Source: Leptolyngbyaceae cyanobacterium RM1_1_2 (GTDB lineage: Bacteria; Cyanobacteriota; Cyanobacteriia; Phormidesmidales; Phormidesmidaceae). Taken from it: DNA of 64,000 nucleotides. Position 1 is the first letter of the stretch; the number at the start of each line of letters is the position of its first letter. Location: contig JAAUQI010000009.1 in NCBI GenBank assembly GCA_012032345.1, forward strand, positions 1 to 64,000, given 5' to 3'. The notes under the pieces were generated by a model. The model was given only the letters and a program-made list of their open reading frames with translations, was not told the DNA's origin and did no database searches. A program made the position numbers and the translations under genes. Below, piece after piece: positions 36,041 to 44,223 of this stretch.

Positions 36041-36753
36041 TGACTCTCCTTGGTGAAGAAAAAATCTTTAAAGCTTTATTAGACTCCCTCTATTCTGCGC
36101 TTAAGCCGCTGAGCACCAGCCCCGTGACTATCCTATGGGCGCAGGGTCAAGGCCTCTTAGCTGCGTCCTGTAGCAGTACTAAATATCTGATGAACCTGGT
36201 TGATTCTTTGCTTGATGTCCAGCAGGTGACCTTGGGAAAGCTGATCCTCGTCCCTAAAATCTGCCAGACTGATGACCTAGTTCAAGCTGCTATAGATTTG
36301 TTACGGGTAACCGCTCAGGATCATCGCATTGCCCTGGTTACCCACACTGACCTGATCAGTGTCTGGGCAGATGCCGACTGCATTGTCAAAGTACTGACCC
36401 GCCTGATCAGCAATGCCATCACTTTTTCATCCGCCAACAGCACGGTTTGGATTGTGGCGGAGCCAATCAACAATTTACACGTACCCGGCGTGCAGCCTGC
36501 CGTCAGATTTCAGATCCGCGATCAGGGGCAAGGCATCACAGCCCCTGATTTAGAAAATATTTTTGAAGCTTTTTATCAGGTAGATACCTCAAGCTCCAAT
36601 GACAGCGGTAACGGTCTGAGTCTGGCAATCTGCCGTGGCATGATCGAGCAGCACGGAGGCCGCATTTGGATAGAGAGCCAGCTAGGGGTGGCACTACCGT
36701 TTCTTTCACCCTACCTGCCGCGCAGCCGTAAGCAGCAGAACCAGTTAGCTTAA
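36040..36753 (+). CDS. Degenerate histidine-kinase ATPase domain protein, 3' frameshift
   Basis: 237 residues. The HATPase part is recognisable: N box RLISNAITFS, G1 DQGQGI, F box IFEAFYQV and G2 GNGLSLAI. The dimerisation region lacks the usual H-E-(L/F)-R-T-P box, so there is no phosphoacceptor histidine. The end reads GVALPFLSPYLP, but one extra G near 36690 would give GVGTTVSFTLPAAQP with a stop at 36731, the normal kinase ending. The last residues are therefore probably wrong through a one-base loss. As written, the stop overlaps the rpsU end by 4 bases. The first half may be a decayed remnant. Confidence 0.7.
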   Translation: MTLLGEEKIFKALLDSLYSALKPLSTSPVTILWAQGQGLLAASCSSTKYLMNLVDSLLDVQQVTLGKLILVPKICQTDDLVQAAIDLLRVTAQDHRIALVTHTDLISVWADADCIVKVLTRLISNAITFSSANSTVWIVAEPINNLHVPGVQPAVRFQIRDQGQGITAPDLENIFEAFYQVDTSSSNDSGNGLSLAICRGMIEQHGGRIWIESQLGVALPFLSPYLPRSRKQQNQLA

Positions 36754-36949
36754 TTTTGCTTGCTGTGGTTGCGGAAACGCCGCTGTTGACGGTGTTTAGC
36801 GACTTCTTTACGCTTGCGCTTTTCCGCCGGAGTTTCAAAGTGGCGGTTCTTTTTCATGTCTGAAAAATGCCAGCCTTAGAAACCTTGCGCTTAAAACGTC
36901 GCAAGACTGATTCAATATGTTCGTTTTCTCCAACGACCACTTCGGCCAT
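36750..36949 (-). pseudogene. rpsU: Ribosomal protein S21, apparent frameshift
   Basis: Read from the ATG at 36949, the frame gives [19 protein letters not shown] and on to SKAGIFQT, then a stop at 36854. In the neighbouring frame from 36857 it continues [19 protein letters not shown] to NHSKQN and a stop at 36750. Both parts match S21. Adding one T to the five-T run near 36865 joins them as [15 protein letters not shown], 66 residues, a normal length. S21 binds the small subunit near the anti-Shine-Dalgarno region of 16S rRNA. Either an assembly undercall, a true mutation, or (less likely) a -1 slip at the T run. Many cyanobacteria carry several rpsU copies. Confidence 0.85.
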
Positions 36950-37354
36950 TAACTTTCTCCTGCTTACTTGCTTATTGGGTGTCTAACTCAGTTTTTCCGA
37001 AATGGAGTCTTTGATAACTCTCTATTCTAAAAACAGCGCCTTGATAGGCTTTGACGGTTGAATGACAAGATTACACCTAAATACCTGATTTTGAAAACTC
37101 AGAGCGCGGTCGCTCACTTTAAAGACGGTAAGAAAAACTGCGATCGCCGTCGCCTGAGATAACTTGATCTGGTGGAGTACCGATGCTAAGGGTAGCTGTT
37201 TAAAGTGTTTGTAAGGTGTCCAACTCAGGTCAGGCTAGCTGTGGCAACAACCCGTTAGCCACAATATTTGCCCTAGACACCATGATAACGCCACCAACCC
37301 GTATGTCGAAATAGGTTAGCACCGCGATCGCCGCTACCTGAACGCTGAGACAGC
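36950..37354. other. Spacer upstream of rpsU
   Basis: 405 bases with no supportable gene. It includes the rpsU ribosome binding site (AGGAG read on the minus strand, at about 36957) and presumably its promoter. A loose direct repeat, GGTGT(C)(T/C)AACTCAG, occurs near 36977 and 37217. HIP1-type sites lie near 37140 and 37324. No RNA family recognised. Confidence 0.45.
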
Positions 37355-37936
37355 CTAACCAAAATAGGACGGTTCGTTACCTGGCTTCCATTTGATGTTG
37401 CAGCCAACGCTAGGACGCTGATTGCTGGGCACAGGCTGACCTACCAGCACTTTATCCACCGCACCTCTCAAGTCTTTGCCGGTCACAGGCACTCCGTTGC
37501 TAGGGCGACTGTCATCTAGCTGGCCTCGATACACCAGCCGCAGGTCAGCATCAAAGAGAAAAAAGTCTGGGGTGCAGGCTGCTGTATAGGCTTTGGCCAC
37601 CGCCTGTGACTCGTCATAGCAAATGGGAAAATTGAAACCTTCAGTCTCGACCATCGCTTTGAGATGGTCTGGATCGTCGTTGGGATATTTTTCTACGTTG
37701 TTGGAGCTGATTGCCACTATGCCGACGTCTTGAGGGACGTAGTCTTGGCCTAGACGCGCCAGCTCAGTTTTGACATGCTTGACAAAGGGGCAGTGCTGAC
37801 AGAGAAAAATCACCAGCAGCGCTTTTTTACCTGCAAAGTCTTCAGGGGACACTAACTCACCTGAGACTACATCAGGAAGCTGGAACGCCGGAGCCATAGT
37901 TCCCAACGCCAGCATTGTCGATTCAACCATGACCAT
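37355..37936 (-). CDS. Thioredoxin-fold (AhpC/TSA, resA-like) protein
   Basis: 193 residues from the ATG at 37936, which has GGAGG 9 bases upstream; the frame extends two codons further to a TTG. It starts with APAFQLPDVVSG, then a redoxin core with FLCQHCPFVKHV near 45-56, so the active-site pair is C-Q-H-C. This family is common in cyanobacteria and annotated as thioredoxin or redoxin-domain protein. There is no signal peptide, so it should act in the cytoplasm as a thiol oxidoreductase or peroxidase. The substrate is unknown. Confidence 0.85.
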   Translation of the reverse strand: MVMVESTMLALGTMAPAFQLPDVVSGELVSPEDFAGKKALLVIFLCQHCPFVKHVKTELARLGQDYVPQDVGIVAISSNNVEKYPNDDPDHLKAMVETEGFNFPICYDESQAVAKAYTAACTPDFFLFDADLRLVYRGQLDDSRPSNGVPVTGKDLRGAVDKVLVGQPVPSNQRPSVGCNIKWKPGNEPSYFG

Positions 37937-38088
37937 AAGCAAAATCCTCCAGGCAAATATCTTCCGTGTCTTTAAGATACGTTTTCGCAGGTTCCCTATA
38001 TAGCGATCCTATCCCTGACACAAAATACTTTACAAACCCTAAGACTCTTCACAACCAGACCGTGTAGCTATTAGCAACTAGTACATAC

Positions 38089-38120
38089 TCATCCACCCAT
38101 CCCCTCATCCACCCATCCCC
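38089..38120. repeat. 16-base perfect tandem repeat, two copies
   Basis: TCATCCACCCATCCCC occurs twice in direct tandem (38089-38104 and 38105-38120). It is pyrimidine-rich and lies in the divergent spacer between the redoxin and AMIN genes. It resembles the short tandem repeats common in cyanobacterial spacers. Confidence 0.75.
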
Positions 38121-38455
38121 TTGCGATAGTAGCTAAACTGGCACCGTCGAGTCCAATCGCCCCTACTAGCCACCGCCTGCAAAGGCAGTCATTACTAGGA
38201 TAGAGAGCAGCAAGCCGGGACTTAACAACAAAATCAGCGTAAACAATTCGTGAAGTTCCATTGCAATTTAGACCAGACTGGATTTAGCTCCATCATGACG
38301 AATTTGTGGCAGGAGCGGGGGCGATCTTTCTTAAACAAAGACTAAAAAAAGTGTCTTACTCAATCACAGGTAGGCGCAGCAGAGCGGATCGAGATGTGAA
38401 TAATGAACTTTTTTCGTTCGTTTTTCAGTATCCGACGTATCCTTTATCCATCGAC

Positions 38456-38515
38456 TATTGGCAGGCTATTGGTTGGTATTGGCAGGCTATTTATTGCGCA
38501 GACTATCAGGCTATG
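38456..38515 (+). promoter_or_regulatory. Phased direct repeats upstream of the AMIN gene
   Basis: TATTGGCAGGCTATT is present at 38456-38470 and again at 38477-38491, exactly 21 bases apart, about two helical turns. A third, weaker copy (ATCAGGCTATG) starts at 38505, 24 bases on, and a fourth core (GGCAGGCTAGG) lies inside the gene at 38577. The helical spacing fits a cooperative protein-binding site. No known regulator motif is recognised. Confidence 0.45.
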
Positions 38516-38540
38516 TATGAGAGAGGAGTGTAGACAATCA

Positions 38541-40106
38541 ATGATGCTGAGTTTTGGGCTATTTCAGCCGTCGATAGGCAGGCTAGGATTTTGGGCAACA
38601 ACAGCAGCGATCGCCGTTAGCATTAGCACTTCGGCACAGGCAGCAGTGCTGTCGCAGTGGAGCTTTGATACTAGTTCACACCAGCTGCGGCTCAGCCTGC
38701 CTGCAGATGTCAAGCCCCAATATTTTTTGCTGGCAGAACCCGCACGCATTGTTTTAGATATTCCCAATGCTCAGATTGGCGCAGTTTCCACAGCTCAGAC
38801 CTATACGGGAGCGATTCGGAGCATTCGGGTGGCACAATTTGAAGCCGACACGATCCGAATTGTGGTGGAACTTGCGCCGGGGGTGGTTTTAGAGCCGCAG
38901 CAGGCAACTCTGGCAGCAACAGCGACAAACGGCGAAAATCTTTGGGTTCTACAGCCCCTGATTGCAGGTGAACCAGCGATCGCAGCCACTCCTACAGCTA
39001 CCCCTACTCCAGACGGGAGCGAGACTGCTCTTGCTGCTGAAGCAGCCGTGGTCGCTCCCTCAGCCGCGCCCACGCTACCAGACCAAGCTGAGACGGCCTC
39101 CAGTCCGGTGGTTGATGAAACTTTTGTATCCCCTGCCTCACCTCTATCAGCGCCGTCATCAGAGGCTAGTGAAACGCCAGCGCTGCCGGAAACCACAGCA
39201 GAAGGCATTGGGCTATCAGCAGCTAATTTGCGGCCAGAGCCAAGTTCACTCCCTCAAAACGACCTGCCGACAACGCCTCTAACGGGCGTAAATTCTCCGG
39301 CGGCTGGGGCTGTGACCGTCAGCGTGCCGCCTTTGCCCATCGCACCGCTGTCTGCGGCTGAGGAAACCACGCCTGCTAGCCCAACTGAGCTAGAACCAGA
39401 TCCGACCCCTCCCTCAGACAGCCCGACTACGCCAGCGCCAGCTACGGTCAAGCCACCTTTTCTAGAACCCATAGCGCCGCCCCAGCCAGCAGCACCGACA
39501 GTGATAATGCCACCCACCGCTACCGAGGCGACAGCAGCACCGACTATTCCGTTTGGCCAGCCTTTGCCCGGTACTGACCAGTCCGCAGTTCCAGCAGCCT
39601 CGTCTCAAGTGGCTCAGCGGTACAGCGATCGCCCGGTACTAATTTCAGCCGGAATGCTGCTGTCGCTGCAGTACACCGAGGCTGAACCTTTGGCATTAAC
39701 TCAGCCCCTCAGCTATCAAGAGGTGCTAGTCCTCAGCCAGGATATTCGCAATCCGCAAACTAATGAGCTGCTTGTGCCCGAAGGAGCGCAGGTGATAGGG
39801 CGCTTTGATCTGACTGAAGCAACCCCTCGCTTTGTGGCTCAGGCCATCAGCCTGCAGGGCGAAAATTTACCCCTACTAGCTGAGTCAGAGGGGCTAGGAG
39901 AACCGCAGGTATCCGGTTCTAACATTTTGCGTAACTCAGGGTTAGGGGCCGCTGCGGTGACTGTGCTGTCAGGTTTTTCGGGGATTGGCCTCATAGCGGG
40001 AGCTGCCCTAGGGGCGGCTACAACCTATGCGACTTCTCCACAAGTAGTCGTAATTCAGCCCAACCAGATCATTCAGGTACAGGTTTTAGCAGACCTGCTG
40101 CGGTAG
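38541..40106 (+). CDS. Secreted AMIN-domain protein
   Basis: 521 residues from the ATG at 38541, chosen for the GAGGAG ribosome binding site and the signal peptide that then begins the protein; the frame is open to 38403. The signal (about 1-36) ends STSAQAA. An AMIN domain (about 40-130) follows with LSLPADVKPQYFLLAEPARIVLDIP; AMIN domains bind peptidoglycan and target envelope machines such as AmiC and PilQ. A long Pro/Ala/Thr/Glu-rich linker (about 140-365) ends in a C-terminal domain (about 370-521) with DIRNPQTNELLVPEGAQVIG and a glycine-rich hydrophobic stretch. That domain resembles the one in the SLH protein at 21913. Periplasmic or outer-membrane location is likely. Confidence 0.85.
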   Translation: MMLSFGLFQPSIGRLGFWATTAAIAVSISTSAQAAVLSQWSFDTSSHQLRLSLPADVKPQYFLLAEPARIVLDIPNAQIGAVSTAQTYTGAIRSIRVAQFEADTIRIVVELAPGVVLEPQQATLAATATNGENLWVLQPLIAGEPAIAATPTATPTPDGSETALAAEAAVVAPSAAPTLPDQAETASSPVVDETFVSPASPLSAPSSEASETPALPETTAEGIGLSAANLRPEPSSLPQNDLPTTPLTGVNSPAAGAVTVSVPPLPIAPLSAAEETTPASPTELEPDPTPPSDSPTTPAPATVKPPFLEPIAPPQPAAPTVIMPPTATEATAAPTIPFGQPLPGTDQSAVPAASSQVAQRYSDRPVLISAGMLLSLQYTEAEPLALTQPLSYQEVLVLSQDIRNPQTNELLVPEGAQVIGRFDLTEATPRFVAQAISLQGENLPLLAESEGLGEPQVSGSNILRNSGLGAAAVTVLSGFSGIGLIAGAALGAATTYATSPQVVVIQPNQIIQVQVLADLLR

Positions 40107-40173
40107 CGCTAATTTTGTAAGGTGTTCACTTCTTCAGACAAACCAGCCGCAGCTCACTCTCTAAAATGGCTGC

Positions 40174-40719
40174 TTAAAACTGCTCTGACTCTGGCGGTGG
40201 CGCTCCGAAGCCTGGCTGGTTGAGGAAGAGATTGCCCGCTCCGTCATTTTGATAAATACAGTCAATGGCAGGCTTATCCCCAATATCTCCGGTATAGCCA
40301 AAGGTATTCATCCGGTTGCGACACTGCCGCACGTCCGTACTAGTTACCAGATCACGCTGCTCCAGAATAGCCCAGTTGTTACGCCTGATGACGCAGCCCG
40401 GCTGCATTCTAGGCTGTGAGAGATAGACATTGAAAGGGTTAAACGTGAGAAAAACACGCATATCTGATACCACCGCGCTAGCGCCATAGCGAGCGCAGAG
40501 TTCAGGGTTGGGAGCGCTGCGGTCGATGGCTTCCCGGGAAGCAATATTTTCTGGGCTGAAGCTGGCTGAGGAGCTAAACACAATTCCCAAAGCAATACCC
40601 AGGATAAAAATGCCGCCTAGAACTGCCACAGTCAGGTAGTTGAAAGGGCCTTTGCCGCCATTACCTGGAATGCGGGAAGGCTCTGCCGGAGGTGCGTATC
40701 GAGAGGTCTTTCTGTTCAT
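40174..40719 (-). CDS. DUF3172-family single-pass membrane protein
   Basis: 181 residues. A polar N-terminus (1-27) precedes one membrane helix (about 28-50), then a soluble domain with four cysteines (in PELCARYG, PGCVIRR, VRQCRNR and IDCIYQ) that could form two disulfides outside the membrane. The pattern matches the cyanobacterial DUF3172 family as I know it. No function is established. It is convergent with the AMIN gene (67-base gap). Confidence 0.75.
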   Translation of the reverse strand: MNRKTSRYAPPAEPSRIPGNGGKGPFNYLTVAVLGGIFILGIALGIVFSSSASFSPENIASREAIDRSAPNPELCARYGASAVVSDMRVFLTFNPFNVYLSQPRMQPGCVIRRNNWAILEQRDLVTSTDVRQCRNRMNTFGYTGDIGDKPAIDCIYQNDGAGNLFLNQPGFGAPPPESEQF

Positions 40720-41042
40720 AAACCCACAATTTCAGCCGAAATCATCGGTCGTTTAGACGCCGTTCTCTTCTAGTATGCCGCTAACAGACCAGATTCGGGT
40801 GAAAATCAACGCTGGATTTTTTCCAGCTGAGCTAGGGCAGGGTATAGCGAAAGGCAGAAGGATGAAGGCAGAAAGATGAATAAGGATGAACTAGGATACT
40901 AGTCACGTAAAGATTTAGTGATCTGAGTTGTTTTAACCAAACTGCGGTTCGCTGTATGTGCCATTTCAGACAGCTCTTTGCAGAATTCTACACTGAGGAC
41001 ACAATCCAGGAATATTAAAAGCTAAAGTAAAAATAAAGCTCG
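40720..41042. other. Spacer with short purine repeats
   Basis: 323 bases between divergent genes, no supportable gene. A purine-rich short-repeat run, built from AAGGCAGAA and (A/G)GATGAA words, covers 40850-40890; it resembles the short tandem repeats typical of cyanobacterial spacers. A small hairpin GCTGGA-TTTTT-TCCAGC lies at 40811-40827. Confidence 0.55.
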
Positions 41043-41870
41043 TTGTCTACAAACTCCGTGAAACGCATCCGTAAGCTTCTTCAAACTATCGCGTCAGACA
41101 GCCTTACTGTTTTTTGGGGAGACTGGTTGGATCTGCGAGTACGCATTCCTCAGGTCGCGGCTTCAGGGCTGATCTCACCTTTAATTTATATCTTGGCGTT
41201 TGGGCTGGGGCTGGGCAGCTCAATCGATCGCGTGGCTGAACCGAGCGCTGGAGACAGCTACCTGGAGTTTATTCTGCCGGGGATGGTCGCCCTCTCTTCA
41301 ATGGTGATCAGCTTTGGGGGCACCACTTTTTCTATCTGCGGCGATCGCCTTTTTACCAAAACCTTTGAGGAGATGCTGCTGTTCCCGGTGCATCCCTTGG
41401 CCCTGCACTTAGGCAAGATGCTGGCAGGTGTGGTACGGGGCATGATGACAGCGGCTTCGGTCATTTTGGTAGCGGTGCTGTTTACCGGCAGGCTCTGGAG
41501 CTTTATTAACCCGCTATTTTTGCTGCTGCTGGTCTTGAACTGCTCTGTGTTTGCAGGCTTGGGTGTGATTGTCGGCCTCAACGTCAAGTCTTTAGAAAGC
41601 GTGGGCTTGTTTAACAACTTTTTAATCGTGCCGATGTCCTTTTTGGGGGGAACATTCTTTGACCCGATGACGCTGCCGCTAGCGCTCAAAATTATTGTAT
41701 TTATGCTGCCGCTGACTTATACCACATTGGGACTGCGAGCCGCTGCTTACCTGACATCTGAAGTTTTTCCCTGGTATTCAATCCCGGTTTTGCTAGCGGT
41801 GCGATCGCGTTGTCTTTCGTTGGGGCCTACCAGTTTTCTCACCAGCAAGATTGAGACAGGGAGCAGTTAA
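41043..41870 (+). CDS. ABC-2 type transporter permease, 3' frameshift
   Basis: 275 residues as written, from a TTG at 41043 (a GTG at 41058 is an alternative; neither has a clear ribosome binding site). About six hydrophobic helices and the ABC-2 core (FEEMLLFPVHPLALHLGKML and PMSFLGGTFF) are present, as in drug- or polysaccharide-export permeases. No ATPase gene is adjacent. The end reads VRSRCLSLGPTSF, but one added base at 41800/41801, restoring a GGCGATCGC site, would give AIALSFVGAYQFSHQQD and a stop at 41854, the normal end of this family. The written C-terminus is therefore probably an artefact of one missing G. The substrate is unknown. Confidence 0.8.
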   Translation: MSTNSVKRIRKLLQTIASDSLTVFWGDWLDLRVRIPQVAASGLISPLIYILAFGLGLGSSIDRVAEPSAGDSYLEFILPGMVALSSMVISFGGTTFSICGDRLFTKTFEEMLLFPVHPLALHLGKMLAGVVRGMMTAASVILVAVLFTGRLWSFINPLFLLLLVLNCSVFAGLGVIVGLNVKSLESVGLFNNFLIVPMSFLGGTFFDPMTLPLALKIIVFMLPLTYTTLGLRAAAYLTSEVFPWYSIPVLLAVRSRCLSLGPTSFLTSKIETGSS

Positions 41871-41878
41871 CAGAGTGG

Positions 41879-42748
41879 CTAAAGCGTGGCCAAGAGCTGA
41901 TCAATCATGCGGCTGGCCTGAGCGCTATAGCTCCCGCCAAACAGATTGAAGTGATTAAGGATGTGATACAGGTTATAGAGCAGTTTACGGCGGGAATAGC
42001 CTGGATCTAAGGGATAGGCAGCCTTATAACCCTGATAAAAAGCCGCCGGAAAGCCGCCAAACAGCTCAGTCATGGCGATATCTACCTCGCGATCGCCATA
42101 ATAAACTGCCGGATCTAGCAGCACCGGTTCTCCCTCAGTCGTCACCGCCGCGTTGCCTGACCACAGATCGCCGTGAACCAGTACGGGTCTGGGATCATAC
42201 CCTGAGAGCAATTTTGGTAAAGCCGCCAGCAGTTCTGATTCTTGAGGAAAATGCTGCCCCCGACGATGGGCTAGCTGAAACTGATAGCGCAGGCGGTATT
42301 CTCGATAAAATGACAGCCACTCTGCTGTCCAGGGGTTGGGCTGAGGCGTAGAGCCAATTGTATTGTTTTGCCACCAGCCAAAGCCATGGGCGCTTTCAAC
42401 CCGGTGCATCGCCGCTAGTTGCCGGCCCATTGTCTGCCAGCTAGCGGCGTCGCCGTGACCCAGGTTGAGCCACTCCATCACCTGATAAGCTGAGCTGTCG
42501 GCGGTGCCCCAGCAGATTGGATCGGGCACGCGCATGGTTTGACTTTTAGCAATTTCCTGTAGCCCTAATGCTTCTTGCTCAAACATCGTCACCTGACTGG
42601 CCTGGTTGAGCTTAAGAAAAAAGGTTTTTTCGCCATCGGCGATCGCGTAAGCCTGATTGATGCTGCCGCCCCCCACAGATCGGCGATCGCAGATGGCAAA
42701 CCGCTGGCCGATTTTTTGGCTAATGTGCTCGGCGATCGCGTTCCACAT
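41879..42748 (-). CDS. Fructosamine kinase family protein
   Basis: 289 residues, the usual length. It has a protein-kinase-like (APH) fold with FFLKLNQA near 40, a catalytic VHGDLWSGNA near 190 and DPAVYYGDREVDIAMTELFGG near 210, all characteristic of the fructosamine-3-kinase-like family. Bacterial members phosphorylate ketosamines such as ribulosamines on glycated amines, which leads to their removal. It lies 35 bases downstream of the M16 peptidase gene on the same strand and may share its transcript. Confidence 0.9.
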   Translation of the reverse strand: MWNAIAEHISQKIGQRFAICDRRSVGGGSINQAYAIADGEKTFFLKLNQASQVTMFEQEALGLQEIAKSQTMRVPDPICWGTADSSAYQVMEWLNLGHGDAASWQTMGRQLAAMHRVESAHGFGWWQNNTIGSTPQPNPWTAEWLSFYREYRLRYQFQLAHRRGQHFPQESELLAALPKLLSGYDPRPVLVHGDLWSGNAAVTTEGEPVLLDPAVYYGDREVDIAMTELFGGFPAAFYQGYKAAYPLDPGYSRRKLLYNLYHILNHFNLFGGSYSAQASRMIDQLLATL

Positions 42749-42783
42749 AGATTTTTCTGTTTGAGTCTTCTTGTTCAGGTCTT

Positions 42784-44091
42784 CTATTTGGGTACGACAG
42801 TCATAATCGCATAAGCCTCTGTAGACAGGTAACGCTGGGCTGCCTGCTGCAGATCCTCTAGAGACAAAGCTCGGATCTTAGCCGGGTAGCTCAGAGCATG
42901 GTCAACATCTCCCGTCAGCGCCTGATAGTAGCCGTAGAGACCGGCGCGATCGCTGGGAGTTTCACTACCAAAAATATAGCGATTAGCTGCCTGTGTTTGA
43001 ATCCGCTGGAGATGGGCTGGCGTGACCAGCTCTGTTTTAAGTCGGGCAACATGGCTAATAATGCTGTCTTCTACGCTTCGCAAATGCTCTGCTGGCAGCT
43101 GCGCTGAAATTGAGAAAAGCCCCTGTTGGCGATAGCTCATATTGTTTGCCATAACAGCATTAACCAGCTGTCGATCTTCCCGCAGTTCTCTCACCAGACG
43201 CGAGGTTCGTCCCTGAGCCAAAATCGACGCAATCACATCTAGGGCGTAGGTTTGCGACAGGTCATTCATTCCCGGTACGCGCCAGCTAACCACCAGCCGA
43301 GCCTGCTGCAGAGCTTCATCCACGCAGTGTAGACGTCGGATCTGAGTAAAGGGCGGCTCGGGAGCATGACTGGCAGGTGCTGTGGCGATAGAAGCTAACG
43401 AATAAGCCTGGGTTTGACGGGTTAGCGCCTGATCGAATCCACCCGTTACAATCTCCGCTAGCTGCTCAACGGGTAAGTTACCCACGGCGACAGCTGTCAT
43501 ATGGGTAGGCTGATACCAGCTCCGATGAAAAGCACGCATCTGCTCGACGCTCAGTTCTGCGATGATGCTGGCAGGCCCCAAAACCTGGCGGCGGTAGGGC
43601 AGGTAATCAAAAGCCAGCTCCATAAAGCGATAAAAATTACGCCGCCGTAAATTATCCTCAGACTGACGAATTTCCTCAAGAATAACTGGGCGCTCTCGTT
43701 CAAAAGCCGTTTCCTCAAGGCTAGCGTTAAGCAACAGCTCGATTTGCAGAGGTGCAAGGGCAGCAAAGTCCGGCGGAGCAGCAGTTACATAGTAGTGTGT
43801 ATAGTCCTGGCTGGTAGCAGCATTCGTCACGGCTCCCCTAGCTTCTAGCGCTCGTTCAAACTCACCACAGTGAATCTGGGGCGTACCCTTGAAAATCATA
43901 TGCTCTAGAAAATGAGCCACGCCGTTGACTGATTCTGCCTCTACAGATGAACCGATCCCCAGCCATACGCTAAGGTTGACAGCCTCAACAGGTATCTGTT
44001 CAACTACCAGCGTCAGACCATTAGATAATTTTTGAACGGTGGGCGAATGAAGCTGGAAATCTGAAGCCGGATCAGCCAGAGTGGAATGCAT
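42784..44091 (-). CDS. M16-family zinc peptidase
   Basis: 435 residues. The inverted zinc motif HFLEH (H-x-x-E-H) lies near residue 63, in NGVAHFLEHMIFKGT, followed about 75 residues later by a conserved Glu in the LEEIRQSEDN region. Length and domain pair match the processing-peptidase type with two M16 halves. Cyanobacteria often encode two adjacent M16 proteins; only one is here. No signal peptide is visible. It probably degrades or processes peptides. Confidence 0.92.
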   Translation of the reverse strand: MHSTLADPASDFQLHSPTVQKLSNGLTLVVEQIPVEAVNLSVWLGIGSSVEAESVNGVAHFLEHMIFKGTPQIHCGEFERALEARGAVTNAATSQDYTHYYVTAAPPDFAALAPLQIELLLNASLEETAFERERPVILEEIRQSEDNLRRRNFYRFMELAFDYLPYRRQVLGPASIIAELSVEQMRAFHRSWYQPTHMTAVAVGNLPVEQLAEIVTGGFDQALTRQTQAYSLASIATAPASHAPEPPFTQIRRLHCVDEALQQARLVVSWRVPGMNDLSQTYALDVIASILAQGRTSRLVRELREDRQLVNAVMANNMSYRQQGLFSISAQLPAEHLRSVEDSIISHVARLKTELVTPAHLQRIQTQAANRYIFGSETPSDRAGLYGYYQALTGDVDHALSYPAKIRALSLEDLQQAAQRYLSTEAYAIMTVVPK

Positions 44092-44167
44092 ATAATCTCA
44101 AAGAGATAACTTTCTTAAGTCCATGTTAATGGCTCTGTCTGTCATCTCTTGTAGAGAATTAAGCTGT

Positions 44168-44205
44168 AGTGTATTCAAAGCCCATAAGTGTATTCAAAAC
44201 CCATA
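44168..44205 (+). repeat. 19-base tandem repeat upstream of the lysozyme gene
   Basis: AGTGTATTCAAAGCCCATA (44168-44186) is followed directly by the same sequence with one A-for-G change (44187-44205). It ends 18 bases before the lysozyme start codon, so it overlaps the leader or promoter. It could be a doubled operator or a recent duplication. Confidence 0.8.
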
Positions 44206-44223
44206 CTGCTGGAGAGAGATTAG

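Larger units (their letters stand above)
37937..38540. other. Regulatory spacer between redoxin and AMIN genes
   Basis: About 600 bases between divergent genes. It contains a perfect 16-base tandem repeat (38089-38120) and a set of GGCAGGCTA-type repeats (38456-38515), listed separately. The last of it carries GAGAGGAG at 38521-38528, the ribosome binding site of the AMIN gene. The frame open through 38403-38540 is best seen as untranslated leader. Confidence 0.5.

Noticed and set aside
36536-36838. 100-residue minus-strand frame over the kinase end and rpsU
   Set aside because: Wrong frame relative to the clear S21 similarity; its sequence has no family resemblance.
38089-38120. Tandem 16-base repeat as a possible CRISPR array
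   Set aside because: Only two copies with no spacer between them. No cas genes are in the window.
38403-38540. In-frame N-terminal extension of the AMIN protein
   Set aside because: The ATG at 38541 has a good GAGGAG site and begins a proper signal peptide. The upstream codons would bury the signal and consist of the phased repeats.
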